NCBI GenBank assembly: GCA_036873755.1
Contig: JAVTVY010018706.1
Location: forward strand, 16,758 to 80,757
From: Hanleya hanleyi
Taxonomy: Eukaryota; Mollusca; Polyplacophora; Lepidopleurida; Hanleyidae
Reading direction: 5' to 3'
DNA: 64,000 nucleotides
The first letter of the stretch is position 1. Each line of letters starts with the position of its first letter. Positions 1 to 10,910 of this stretch are shown here, in pieces. The notes beneath the pieces were generated by a model, which had not been told where the DNA came from, ran no database searches, and saw nothing but the letters and a program-made list of their open reading frames with translations. The position numbers and the translations under genes were made by a program.

Positions 1-87
1 CATATCATCGGAAAACAAATCATTGCTAATGTCAAAGTTCTCGTACTCGGACGTACATGTGTTGGAATCGCTGAACACGCCTGCCAT
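1..87 (-). CDS. Possible partial gene, N-terminal coding exon running off the left edge
   Basis: On the minus strand an ATG at 87-85 opens a frame that has no stop before the window edge (29 codons). It begins MAGVFSDSNTCTSEYENF and is acidic and rich in Ser, Asp and Asn, unlike the Arg-rich or repetitive frames produced by nearby satellites. The start context (ATCATGG) is acceptable. No TATA box or splice site is visible in the 250 bases upstream on that strand. I do not recognise the protein. It could be the first coding exon of a host gene lying to the left, or a chance frame; the short length makes this uncertain. Confidence 0.3.
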   Translation of the reverse strand, partial: MAGVFSDSNTCTSEYENFDISNDLFSDDM

Positions 88-1521
88 GATGATATCAGCA
101 CGATTGCCGGCAACTTAGTGAAATAAACCAGGGAGCAAATGTCCAACACAGTGAGAATACGGAACAAACTTGAATACTAAAATACGATGAAATGAACTAT
201 TTACAAAATATACACCCAGGGCCAATGTTGATGCATAGATTCGGATTATTTGTGTTCGTAAGATGACAGTGACAGGTGAGTGAGCATAAAGTTCAGTACG
301 GTAAACGAACTGCAAGAAGCAGACGACACACATCCAAAAACAGCACGGATAAAAATACTGTTAAACTATTAATGTTGTAATAGATACTTTTTAGAATTTT
401 TCCGATTTTTTTTTCGATTTTTAAAAATATTTTTTATTTGCTTTTTACATATGTGTTGTGGTTGTTGTTGTTGTAACACTTAGCTGCCTTCCTACCATTC
501 GCAACTTCTCGGGGATCTCCGGTTTGAGATGTCCCTCGAAGGCCATTGACGCCATATTGGACTAGAGCGTGGTCACGTGTGTTTCGGTGTCAGGGAACTG
601 TCAGTGACGTCACGGGAATTATATCTTGCCAATACGTGGCGTGTGTACCATTTAAACTGATGGTTTTCTATTGAAACGTGCTTCGAATGAAAAGAATAAA
701 CAGTTTTTAGAATATCTGACGTAAATCAGAGACTCACAGGGAAATATTTGCTGGTCGGGGATAAAGGCTTCCGCGAGAGTGATTGGGCTTCGGAGCCACG
801 TCACATCTGGAGATTCATAGGAAATTCATGTTGTCGTCCCCCGAGCGTAGAATCAGTCCCCTTCGTAGATTTCCGCTCGGGAGTTCCGAATGCCTTCCTA
901 CGTTAGTTCCGGGGTTTCCCCAACAGAGGGCGCTGCACCATATAAAGGTTACTGAGCTTAAAAGAAGTCCGGCTATTCACAAAATCAAACTAGCATGATG
1001 CAGAAAATTATCAGATGGCACTGTATCAGATACCGTTGGCAGATAGGTATATGATAAATTAATTTATAACTACTGGTAAAGCCCTCTGCCGACAAATCAC
1101 ATATAATATTTACTACTTAAAGGATCAGACAATATTAAAAAATAAATCAATAAAACACAACTACAGTGGTGTGGGTGATGTAGGGAATATGTTTAATAGT
1201 CACCGCTATCAAAACAGCAGTATATATCATACGTCAAACTTTACTAATAAAACACAAGTAGAATCATCAATATAAGGGCATGGGTATAAATATACAGTAG
1301 GGGAGATACATTTTTCCATCGTGAGTTATTGACATGTATAAAAATATTCAATAGATCAGTACCTGAGTAAAAATGGGGTGAGACGGGAGGGGTAATTGTA
1401 ACGATTTCGGGAAAGTCGGCCAGCATGGAGCATGGAGGGTATATATAAAGGGCAAAAGGATACATGCGATAGTCGTACTGGTTGGCTTATAAGGCAGGAG
1501 ATAAGGCATACCCACACATAC
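88..1521. other. Gene-less stretch
   Basis: Only short frames without recognisable content are present, plus AT-rich runs near 390-440 and a GTTGTTGTTGTTGT microsatellite near 457-472. The one feature of note is the 35-base segment 1222-1256, which reappears inverted inside the element to its right. Confidence 0.5.
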
Positions 1522-1726
1522 AGCAATTACGGTGGCCCGTAGGGGACATTCATGTTTTTTTACCTTTAAGGTGTTTTTCTCTGACTTTTTCGTGTTTTCC
1601 TTCGACTTTTCCGTGTTTTCTTTCGACTTTTTCGTGTTTTTCTTTTACTTTTCAGAGTTCTTGTTCGAATTTTCTGTGTTTTCTTTCGAAAATATCGCGA
1701 AATGAATAAAACTGTGAAATACTTTC

Positions 1727-2090
1727 CACCGCGGTGGAAAATACTTTCCATCGGGGTGGGAAATATTTATCACCGCGGTGAAAAGTACTTTCCACCGCGG
1801 TGAGAAATACTTTCCCCCGCGGTGGGAAATACTTTCCACCGCGGTGGAAACTTTTACACCGCGGTTAAAACTTTTACACCGCGGTGGAAACTTTTACACC
1901 GCGGTGGAAAGTACTTCTCACCGCGGTGAAAAGTGTTTCCACCGCGGTGGAAAGTATTTCCCACCGCGGTGGAAGGTATTTCTCACCGCGGTGGAAAGTA
2001 TTTCCCACCGCGGTGGAAAGTATTTCTCACCGCGGTGGAAAGTATTTCTCACCGCGGTGAAAAGTATTTCTCAACGCGGTGGAAAGTATT
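1727..2090. repeat. ACCGCGGT palindromic satellite, first array
   Basis: About seventeen copies of the 8-bp palindrome ACCGCGGT recur roughly every 20 bases, joined by linkers of GAAAGTATTTCTC type. Linker orientation flips near the middle (1850-1900), where the spacer becomes AACTTTTAC, so the array as a whole folds back on itself. Confidence 0.9.
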
Positions 2091-2313
2091 CCACAATTTT
2101 TTTCATTTCGCGATGTTTTCGGAAGAAAACACAGAAAATTCGAACAAGAACTCTGAAAAGTTGAAGAAAAACACGAAAAAGTCGAAAGAAAACACGGAAA
2201 CGTCGAGGGAAAGCACGAAAAAGTCAGAGAAAAACACCTAAAAGGTAAAAAACATGTGTTTTATTAGTAAAGTTTGACGTATGATATATCGCGAAATGAA
2301 AAAAAATGTGGAA

Positions 2314-2771
2314 TACTTTCCACCGCGGTGGGAAATACTTTCCACCGCGGTGGGAAATACTTTCCACCGCGGCGAGAAATACTTTCCACCGCGGTGAGAA
2401 ATACTTTCCACCGCGGTGGGAAACACTTTTCACCGCGGTGAGAAGCGGTACTTTCCACCGCGGTGTAAAAGTTTTAACCACAGTGTAAAAGTTTCCACCG
2501 CGGTGAGAAATACTTTTACACCGCGGTGGAAACTTTTACACCGCGGTTAAAACTTTGACACCGCGGTGGAAACTTTTACACCGCAGTGGAAAGTATTTCT
2601 CACCGCGGTGAAAAATATTTCCCACCGCGGTGGAAAGTATTTCTCACCGCGGTGGAAAGTATTTCCCACCGCGGTGGAAAGTACTTTTCACCGCGGTGAT
2701 AAATATTTCCCACCGCGGTGGAAAGTATTTTCCACCGCGGTGGAAAGTATTTCACCGCGGTGGAAAGTATT
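2314..2771. repeat. ACCGCGGT palindromic satellite, second array
   Basis: This second array has the same 20-base spacing and orientation flip (around 2460-2580) as the first. A few copies are mutated in the core, for example ACCGCAGT near 2581. It follows a truncated left-arm remnant at about 2288. Confidence 0.9.
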
Positions 2772-3437
2772 TCACAATTTTATTCATTCCGCGATGTTTT
2801 CGAAAGAAAACACAGAAAATTCGAACAAGAACTCTGAAAAGTCGAAGAAAAACACCAAAAAGTCGAAAGAAAACACGGAAAAGTCGAAGGAAAACACGAA
2901 AAAGTCAGAGAAAAACACCTAAAAGGTAAAAAACATGAATGCCCCCTACGGGCCACCGTAAGCAATAAATAAATCTGTCTGCCACTTTACCGACCAGTAA
3001 CAGGGACAAAGCTTTTACGGCGCGATAAAGATGGAACTAACCAAGCTTCATGAATCCATATGACTTATTTTGATCGTTATATGATGTGTGTACTTGTGTA
3101 ATCATATAGTCCTCAATCCGTTACAGATTGTAAGAGTTGTGTGAAGGTTTCTATCAATATGATCTCAGGCGCTATTTGTCGAACGTTCTCATCACTCTGT
3201 TATATCTATGTTGACCTTGCGCGGTGTGAGGGGTCCGGTCGGATGTACACAGAATGCGCGGGGTGGGCTCGTCACAGTGCGTCATGGCCAGGACGTAAAA
3301 GTCAACCTCCGCTATCGAGGGCAGGGAAATAGTGGTGACCGGAGCGAGCCTGTGAAACGGAACATGCGCTGTGAGAAGATTTATTCTCGTTCTGAACAGG
3401 GAGTTTTCCATGCAATGGTTCCTTCTTTGACTTTTCG

Positions 3438-3866
3438 CTATGTTTAATGATATCATCAAATATACGTATTTGCTGATACCATCAAATGATTTGATGATAG
3501 CAGCAAATCAATTGCTGATATCATCAAATGATTTGATGATATCAACAATTTGATGATATCAACAAACCATTTGCTGATATCAACAAATAAAGCGTATTTG
3601 CTGATATCATCAAATGATTTGCTGATATCAGCAATCCTTTAGTGATATCATCAAACGATTTACTGATATCATCAAATTTTTGCTGATATCAGCAAATATT
3701 TAATGATATCAAATATTTGCTGATATCAGCAAATATTTAATGATGTCAGTAATTCATTTGCTGATATCAGCAAATGGACTCATTTGCTGATATCACCAAA
3801 TGATTTGATGATATCAGCAAATATCAGCAAATACTGAGTAAAAGGTAAAACGGCTTGCCATACGGC
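3438..3866. repeat. TGCTGATATCAGCA / TGATGATATCATCA palindromic satellite with one element end
   Basis: About twenty copies of TGATATCA, most within TTTGCTGATATCAGCAAA or ATTTGATGATATCATCAAAT, fill 3438-3835. The right edge reads AAAACGGCTTGCCATA, matching the GGCTTGCCATA terminus of the CCGATATCGG elements at 6391-7706 and 48723-49941. No matching left terminus is visible, so this looks like an element truncated on the left, or a solo arm. Confidence 0.78.
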
Positions 3867-4270
3867 GAAGCTAACTGTGTGCACACATGTCGCAAATCAT
3901 CCTAGTAGTAGTATAAGGGGATATTGGATCCCATTGACCTACTTTTGTGGAGGCCGCCTGAAGGTCACGTGGAGGTCACACGACGATCACGTGATCACTA
4001 TAGTTCCGTCAGGTGACAATCACGTGACCGGAAGTGACCCACGGGGCATGTATTCCTCCGCGGCGATGCGGTCCGGCGGTGATGCGATCGCTTCCAGGGA
4101 GAAGCCTCCGCGCACAGAATCTTAGGCAATGTCCGGTCATCACCGGCAATGTCCGGTCATCTCCGGGAATGACCTGGTAGGTAATCGAAGTCGCGATACC
4201 CCAATATCGCCAGCACTATGCCCAGCATAAATGGCAAGTGGGAACCCTCAGGTACAGCGAGAGAAGGGAA
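3867..4270. other. Gene-less stretch between repeats
   Basis: GTCACGTG and GATCACGTGATC words cluster at 3965-4040 and a GTCCGGTCATC repeat occurs twice at 4130-4160. No coding potential is apparent. Confidence 0.4.
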
Positions 4271-4346
4271 AGGGTCCCAGCGGGAGTCGAACCCGGGTTG
4301 CTCTCTCCAGAAGCAGACACGCTATCCACTACACCACGAGTCACAT
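4271..4346 (-). other. tRNA-like sequence, probably tRNA pseudogene or SINE head
   Basis: Read on the minus strand, this has an A-box-like TGGTGTAGTGGATAGCG and a B-box GGTTCGACTCCC separated by about 35 bases, the internal polymerase III promoter layout. The T-arm pairs at four of five positions. The acceptor and anticodon stems pair poorly, so I do not call a functional tRNA. A tRNA-derived SINE head or an old tRNA pseudogene fits better. Confidence 0.5.
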
Positions 4347-4369
4347 CACTATACCGCTAGGGTGTAGGC

Positions 4370-4545
4370 CCAATCGGGAACCCACACATGGACATTTGCG
4401 GTATGCAATGTTTAACCTAATGGGAAATCCACTCATAGACATTTGCTGTATGGGATGTGGAATCCTGTTTTCTTCGTCTCACCACGTAGCACTCGACGGG
4501 AGAGATCTCGAAGCCAACCGGTGAAATATTTTGTAGACAAAATAT
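4370..4545 (+). repeat. Dispersed repeat with ACATTTGCGGTATG core
   Basis: The order 'GGGAA(C)CC…ACATTTGCGGTATG…GTTTTCTTCGTCTC…GGTGAAATATTTT' recurs in diverged form at 35140-35260 and three times in tandem at 60396-60870. This is a dispersed family of unknown type. Confidence 0.6.
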
Positions 4546-6390
4546 CATTTTCCAATATTCAGATTATTTCGCTCTCTTTTTCCGTCGATACAGACAGGAC
4601 ATGTCAAATATGTCTATTCGGTATGTCAGTCCCATTTTGCTTCGAGTGAAACAAGCCATATTGAGTAGTCATATTTGGGTAGGTAAAATCTCATTCTCCC
4701 AAGATTCGCTGTTGAATTTTTAGACATGTCAGATACGCCACATTGATTTCCCTTCCAATTTCTAGTTTTTGAATATTTTGATATATCAGATAGGTCAGAT
4801 CGTTCTACCTCTCCTATTTTACCCGGCAAAGCATAAATAGCCGCATTGAGTTGTTCCCCTTACGTACATGTCATCTGTGATACTCTCTCCTTTGAAATTC
4901 TTAGTCATTTCAGATACGCACGCTTGGCATTCTGCTATCATTTTCCATCAAGGCAGGCAAGACATATTCAGTAGTTCCCTTTGGGTAGATAGAAAATAAT
5001 TCCTCATGACTCGTTCTTGAATTTGAGTCATGTCAGATACACCATTTTCTCAGTTTCAGTAGATGTGTTTGGTTTTCTCCTCCTATTTACTCTGTAGAGG
5101 ACATGCCACATTGAATTGCCCCACTTAGGTAGATGGAATGACTTTTCTACTTTTATGTCCTCATTTTTACTCATGTGAGATAAGTCAGTTTGGTATTTCT
5201 CTCCCATTTTGCTTCGAGACAGAGGAGCCATACAAAAATATACTCTTTACGTATGGCTTGTACCTAATAATTCAAAGACGAGAAAATTGATCAAGTCAAA
5301 TTGGAGAGAAATACCAAACTGACATTTCTGACATGAATATCTCGGGGAATGACAATCTATCTGTCCTAGAATGAGTACTCAATATGGCTTGACGGTCTCG
5401 AAGCAAAATGGAAGAGAAATACCAAACTGTCAGATACGCCAGTTTGGTGTTTCTCTCCCATTTTACTTCGGGACAGACATGCCTTATTTAGTAGTCCCTC
5501 TTGGGTTAAACAAACTATACACTTTACGCATGCACTTGTTTGTCCAAGAAAATCTACAAGTACATTGCATGTACCTAATAATTTAAAGAGAATACCAAAC
5601 TGGCATATCTTCCTTGACCACAGAAGTGAATGGAGGAGAAAAAATTGAAATGATATTATGTAAGGGGGACAACCCAATGTGGCATACCCTCAGCAGAGGG
5701 ATATAGGAGAGAAAATCATCGAGCCAGAGAGAAAACGGGAAGAAAATCAAACTGGCGTATTTGACATGACTAAAATGCAAGAGTGAATCTTGGGAAATTG
5801 CATTCTATTTACAGAAAGAGAGACTATTCGATATGTCTTGTCTCGAAGCAAAATGGGAGAGAAATGCCAAACTGACATATCACTCAAAGGAGTGAAAATT
5901 AGAAACGACATTCCGTCTAACTTCAAAGGGAACAAATCAATATGGAGAGAAACTGGGAGGGAAATCAACCTGGCATATTTGACACGAATAAAATTCAATT
6001 AAGCGTGAATAAAATTCAATTAAGCGTGAATCTTGGGAAATTACATTCTAACGGTATCTACCCAAGGGGGACAACTAAATGTGACATGTCAGTCTCGAAG
6101 CAAAATGGAAGAAAAACTCCAAACAGACATAGCTGACATGGATAAAAATCTCGAAAGGGACAAAATTAGAATGATATTCCATAGGCCAATTCAATGTAGC
6201 ATATCTTTCGCAGAGCAGAATAGGCGAGGAAGACCAAATAGACCTATCTGCCAAATCATATATGTAAAGAGGGCTAATTGGAGGGAAATCAAAATGCCGT
6301 ATCTGACATGACTAATATTCATGAGTGAATCTTGGGAAATTGCATTATATCTACACAAGGAGGATTACTTGTCTCGAAGCACAACAGGAG

Positions 6391-7706
6391 TATGGCAAGC
6401 CAAAGTGCTTTTCATTCGAGAATTTCAGATATCGGAAATTGAATTCCCGATATCGGAATTAAAATTTCCGATATCGGAAATTCATGACCTTCAATTTCCG
6501 ATATCGGAAATTGCAATTCCCGATATTGGAAATTAGAATTTTCGATATCGGAAATTCGGGGACAATTCCCGATATCGGAAATTCAATTCCCGTTATCGGA
6601 AATTCAATTTCCGATATCGGAAATGCAATTTCCGATATCGGATATCGGAAATTGTCACTGAATTTTCGATATCGGAAATTGCAACTCTAGGGTGCACTCC
6701 ACACTTGCCACGGTTTCGTACAAAGTGGTGTCTCCCTAATTTTATAATAGGGAAGGTCGCCCGATTTTGACAGCAAGGTAATTCTTCTTACTTTCTACTA
6801 ACTGATATCTATAGTATCACCCTGCTGGACATAACCATTTTTCCAAACGAGGATATAATAATTGCTTGTTGATCGCACCCACTGGCCTCTTTCAGAGTTA
6901 ATCGTGTCCGGAATTGAATATCTGGCGGACCAAAATCCGCATTTTTCGGGAAGCGAAAATGATGATTCCTTTATGGCCATAAAATTTCACAAAAAACGAG
7001 TAGGTCGACCCCCTGTTTTTTCGCCATTTTAAATTGTCCTTTGGACGGGAAACACTTTAACATACATAAAAAGAAAATCATTTCATACGTTTTCGCTGGG
7101 TTGCGGGTAGAATTTGACACATTTTCATATATTTTATGGAGTTTTTCAGAAAAGTTGAAGAAGGGTTACGGAGGACTGCACGTATTTCCTTTTCAATTTC
7201 AATAGCTCACAAGTCTCCTGAAATAAGGGCACGAGTGTGTCCATTTAGAAAATATATACTTTTACAAGGTTTTTGTTAAAGATTTTACATCTATAATTTA
7301 TGGCCGAAGATCCGAACCCATGCCTGTTTTTAGCCGCACATCATTTAGGTGTGGAATGCACCCCTAGGTTTTGTAAAGCTTCCAGCTTTCATTTCCGATA
7401 TCGGAAATTCGGTGACAATTTCCGATATGGGAAATTCTATTTCCGATAACGGAAATTGAATTCCCGATATCGGAAATTGAATTCCCGATATCGGAAATTC
7501 TATTTCCGATATCGAAAATTGTCACTGAATTTCCGATATCGGAAATTCTAATTCCCGATATCGGAAATTCTATTTCCGATATCGGGAATTGCAATTTCCG
7601 ATATCGGAAATTAGAATTTCCGATATCGGAAATTAGAATTTCCGATATCGGGAATTGAATTCCCGATATCGGAAATTCGGAATAAAAAGCACTTTGGCTT
7701 GCCATA
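6391..7706. mobile_element. Foldback element with CCGATATCGG arms, copy 1
   Basis: The ends are inverted copies of TATGGCAAGCCAAAGTGCTT, each followed by an array of AATTTCCGATATCGGAAATT palindromes (about 6420-6680 and 7385-7680). A perfect 6-bp target duplication CAGGAG flanks it (6385-6390 and 7707-7712). The interior core is about 680 bases and encodes nothing recognisable. The insertion interrupts an older repeat unit. A second copy lies at 48723-49941 in the opposite orientation. With no transposase it must be mobilised in trans. Confidence 0.88.
6690..7368. mobile_element. Core of CCGATATCGG element, with its own inverted ends
   Basis: The core begins AGGGTGCACTCCACA and ends TGTGGAATGCACCCCTA, an imperfect inner inverted repeat. 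Related cores without satellite arms occur at 36092-36683 and 36871-37536 and share the order of short blocks (GTTTCGTA, TCTAATTT.ATAATA, a …GGTTGACCCCC… block, TGGCCGAA, GCACCC). The core may therefore be an element in its own right. Confidence 0.55.
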
Positions 7707-7919
7707 CAGGAGAGAAATGCCAAACTGACATATCTGACATGGTTAAAAATTCAAAGCAGTGAAAGGTTTGCTCTCGTGATTCCTTACATGGAAGATGAAC
7801 CCTATATATTAACATGATTAAGCACGGGAGAGCTGTGCCAGGCACTACCCAAAGCTACTCAGACTGTTGCTCTCTAGAATCACTGGGTGTACATGTACAA
7901 ATTACCGAGTCGAAACCCT

Positions 7920-8345
7920 CATAATTTGGACAAAAATTATTATTTTATCTCATAAATAGCACAGGCACATCCTCTAAGCATATGAAACATGTGTTCCGAG
8001 TTTCATAATCATCCAATGAAACCTGGCAAATTCAGTTAACTGTTCAGTACATTTTTGTCCAACAAAAACGTTATCACTCGCCAAAATTTGGACGAAAAAT
8101 AGTATTTTATCTCATAAATAGCACAGGCACATCTTCTAATCACAAGAGGCATGTGCACCAGGTTACATAATCATCCAGACAAACTTAATAATCATCAAAC
8201 AACTTCAGCAAACTTTCTATGAAAGCTTTTGCAAAACAGAAATCTTATCATTTTCCATAATTTGGACACAATATTTCATCTCATAAATAACACAGCTACA
8301 CCGTCTACCATAAAAAAAATGTGCAAGTTTCATAACTATCCGGGG
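7920..8345 (+). repeat. Tandem repeat, three units of about 165 bases
   Basis: AATTTGGAC, TTTTATCTCATAAATAGCAC, CACATC(C/T)TCTAA and CATAATCATCC occur in the same order starting near 7926, 8087 and 8263. The third copy is the most diverged. Confidence 0.72.
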
Positions 8346-8408
8346 GCAGCTAACAACTGCAGCAAACTTATATGCTGGTGTACATGTGCACATTTGCTAA
8401 ACAAGAAA

Positions 8409-8480
8409 CAGGGTGGGTGAGTGAGTGAATAGAATTTAACGTCGCTTTCAACAATATTTCAGCTATATCGCTACGAACCA
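8409..8480 (+). repeat. Degraded gastropod-type GTGAGTGAGTGA dispersed repeat
   Basis: GGTGAGTGAGTGAATAGAAT is followed by an AACGTCGCTTTCAACAATAT-like stretch and CAGCTATATCGC. This resembles a very common dispersed repeat that I recall from vetigastropod genomes; the identification is from memory and needs a database match. A 14-base C run lies 90 bases downstream (8571-8584). Confidence 0.45.
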
Positions 8481-9149
8481 ACTAAGCACCACCCAGCCAA
8501 GTTGCGTTCATTATCATTAGATTTTAACATTACATCATCCCTAGAATCCGTGAAGGTAGTGCCATAACTGCCCCCCCCCCCCCTCCTCACCGAGTGGAGT
8601 ACCGACCTCCCACAATTTTTTTCCTTACATATTTTTTCCTGTAATTTTCTTGATTTTTTTTTATTTGTTAAACAAAAACCTTATTTCCGGGAAGGGGACG
8701 CCGACAACAACATCTTCTCCCCCTCTCGCAATATCTGTGAAATTACTTCGTAAGGCAAGATAAATATTGAAGATAATCTAATCAGGGATTATCTTACAAT
8801 TTTGACCACAGAACAATGAAGAAATCCGCAAATTTGAATCAACTACTTAAGTGTTCAAAAACTGGAATATAGCCCTTATTTTTCTAGGGTTTCTCAACAA
8901 GTTTCTTACCTGTTGAAATTCAGTTTCTGGCAGAAAATGGTCGCCCATTCTCGACTGAATAAGTCTTCCACACAGACAAGATTCCGATAAATCCAAGTGT
9001 CGGACGAGTCCGTCGCTAAAACTAATCCATCGTTTGTTCCGCCTCCCTTCAGATGAAACTGCAATTCTGCCAAAGAAAATTGTCCGACTTTATATCTTAT
9101 CACATACTACATACGATATATCGGGAGTAATTCTATTTGGTGAAGGGAT

Positions 9150-10480
9150 GTATAGTGGAGAGAAAAACTTACCTCACAACAGCACGACAGTGCGACAGTT
9201 TCCAAGCTCACGTACTGAAGACGGAATAAAGGGGAGAGAAATCTACCTCAATATTTCCTGCGAGACGGCAAAAAGGGGAGAGAAATCTACCTCAAAATAT
9301 TCGGCGAATGTATAGAGAAGAGAAAACCTTACCTCACGACAGCACGACAGTGCGATAGTCTCGAAGCTACCTTACTAAATATGGAATTAAGAGGGAGATA
9401 AATCTGAATCAATATATTCTGTGAGAGGCGATAAAGGGGAGAGAAATCTACCTCGACATGTTCAGTGAAGGGCTGGATAGAGGAGAGAAATACTTATCTT
9501 ACGACAGCACGACAGTGCGACAGTCCCGGGCAAAGATACCATACTATAGACAGAACGTAGGGGAATGAAATCTATCTCAACATATTCGGTGAAGGGATCA
9601 ATGGATAGAGGAGAGAAAAACTTACCTCACGACAGCATGACATTGCGACAGACTCCCAGCTACCTTACTAAAGACGGAATAAAGGGGAGGGAAATCTGCC
9701 TCAATATATTCTGCGAGATGCGATCAAGGGGAGACAATTTACCTCCACTCATTCGGCGAAGGGATGGATAGAGGAGAGAAAGATTTACCGCACGACAACA
9801 CGACAGTGCGACAGTCCCTAAGCTCCCGTACTGAAGACGGAATAAAGGGTAGCCAAATCTACCTCAATATTTCCTGCGGGAAGGCAAAAAATGGGAGAGA
9901 AATCTACCTCCACCTAATCGGCGAATGTATAGAGGAGAGAAACCCTTACCTCACGACAGCACGACAGTGCGACAGTTTCCAAGCTACCTTACTAAAGACG
10001 GAATTAAGGGGGAGAGAAATCTGAATCAACATATTCTGTGACAGATCATGGTAGATTTCTCTCCCCTTTATCCCCGTCTCGTAGAATATTTTGAGATAAA
10101 TTTCTCCCCCCTTTATTCCATCTTTAGTAATGTATAATGTAGACTGTCGCACTGTAGTGCTGTCGTGAGGTAAGATTTTCTCTCCTCTATCCATCTCTTC
10201 ACCGAACAGATCGTGGTAGATTTCTCTCCCCTTTTTCCCCGTCTCGCAGAATATTTTAAGATAGATTCCTCTCCCCTTTATTCCATCTTTAGTAAGGTAT
10301 AATGTAGGATGTCGCACTGTCGTGCTGTCGTGAGGTGAGGTTTCCCTCCTTTATCCATCTCTTCACCGAACAGATCGTGGTAGATTTCTCTCCCCTTTAT
10401 CCCCGTCTCGCAGAATATTTTGAGATATATTTCTCTCTTTATGCCGTCTCACAGAATATGTTGAGGTAGATTTCAGCTGT
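9150..10480. repeat. Large inverted tandem array of GGGGAGAGAAATCTACCTC units
   Basis: Units of about 150-165 bases contain GGAGAGAAA.CTTACCTCA, CACGACAGTGCGACAGT and GGGGAGAGAAATCTACCTCA. Six run forward (9150-10040), then the orientation reverses (10045-10480) with units reading TAGATTTCTCTCCCCTTTAT and GTCGCACTGTCGTGCTGTCG. This makes an asymmetric foldback. The units contain the short inverted motif GCACGACAGTGC. Open frames within it (for example 9565-9771) have no independent support. Confidence 0.78.
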
Positions 10481-10594
10481 TTCAAAACATCTCTATCTCT
10501 TCACTGTAAATTCTGTCAGATTAACGCGCCCTGACATGAGTTCTCTCCCTTTTATCATTAACCTCGTCCTGTGTTGATAACATCACCAGGTTGG

Positions 10595-10750
10595 TGTGGT
10601 ATAGAGTTATCTCCCCTACACCATGAACAGGTGGAATGGAACTCTTCTGTATCGGAGGAATAAAGGAATGTCATTCTGGGAATACATGGCTGAATCAAGT
10701 TGTCTTCATGTGTTGTCATTCAAACCTCGTTTGGTACTAAATATACTACA
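10595..10750 (+). repeat. 5' LTR of the Ty3/gypsy element
   Basis: It is 156 bp, matching 15270-15425 except at about eight positions. It contains GAGTTATCTCCCCTACA and GGAGGAATAAAGG near the middle, the latter holding an AATAAA that could serve as the polyadenylation signal. It ends directly before the primer binding site. Confidence 0.93.
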
Positions 10751-10751
10751 C

Positions 10752-10771
10752 TGGCGACGAGGATGGGATTC
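10752..10771 (+). promoter_or_regulatory. Primer binding site, complementary to tRNA-Ser(GCU)
   Basis: TGGCGACGAGGATGGGATTC is complementary over 20 bases to the 3' end of animal tRNA-Ser(GCU) including its CCA, starting one base after the LTR. Minus-strand synthesis would begin here. Confidence 0.85.
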
Positions 10772-10910
10772 AAAACTTTGTGAAAAGGTACACAAGTTAC
10801 AGTACCGCAATCTCAACCCAGAATCGAAGACTGGTGGTCTCAGTTGTCAACGACAAATTGAACTTGAACTATTTTAGCTCTACAACAACAACAACACCAG
10901 TACAATAACC

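Larger units (their letters stand above)
1528..2960. mobile_element. Foldback DNA element with ACCGCGGT satellite arms
   Basis: The ends are inverted copies of TACGGTGGCCCGTAGGGG and continue as an inverted repeat through AAACACGAAAAAGTCGAA-type sequence to about 1700 and from about 2775. The element is flanked by a perfect 6-bp target duplication AGCAAT (1522-1527 and 2961-2966), so it is a real transposition product. The interior is almost wholly the palindrome ACCGCGGT spaced by GGAAAGTATTTC-type linkers. There is no transposase frame, so it is non-autonomous. An internal right-arm copy ends abruptly near 2254, followed by 35 bases matching the left flank in reverse and then a second array. 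The open frames here are by-products of the repeat. The superfamily cannot be assigned from the ends alone. Confidence 0.88.
4545..7760. repeat. Degenerate inverted array with CTCGAAGCAAAATGGGAGAG units
   Basis: Units containing TCTCGAAGCAAAATGGGAGAG, AAATACCAAACTGACATATC and TGACATG recur about every 100-250 bases. Left of about 5250 they lie mostly in reverse orientation; right of it mostly forward, so the block is a very degraded large inverted repeat. The CCGATATCGG element at 6391-7706 is inserted in one unit, which resumes at 7707. The boundaries are approximate. Confidence 0.62.

Noticed and set aside
1566..2929. Many open frames rich in His, Arg, Gly, Lys and Ser on both strands
   Set aside because: They are translations of the ACCGCGGT satellite and its linkers; period and palindrome explain them fully.
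3438..3841. Regular palindromic repeats resembling a CRISPR array
   Set aside because: No unique spacers, and the DNA is eukaryotic; the same holds for 52261-52440.
9565..10317. Several frames with GIKGREIYL repeats
   Set aside because: Translations of the GGGGAGAGAAATCTACC tandem array.
10623..10877. 84-codon frame across the 5' LTR and primer site
   Set aside because: It spans LTR, primer site and leader of the retrotransposon; no coding role is expected there.
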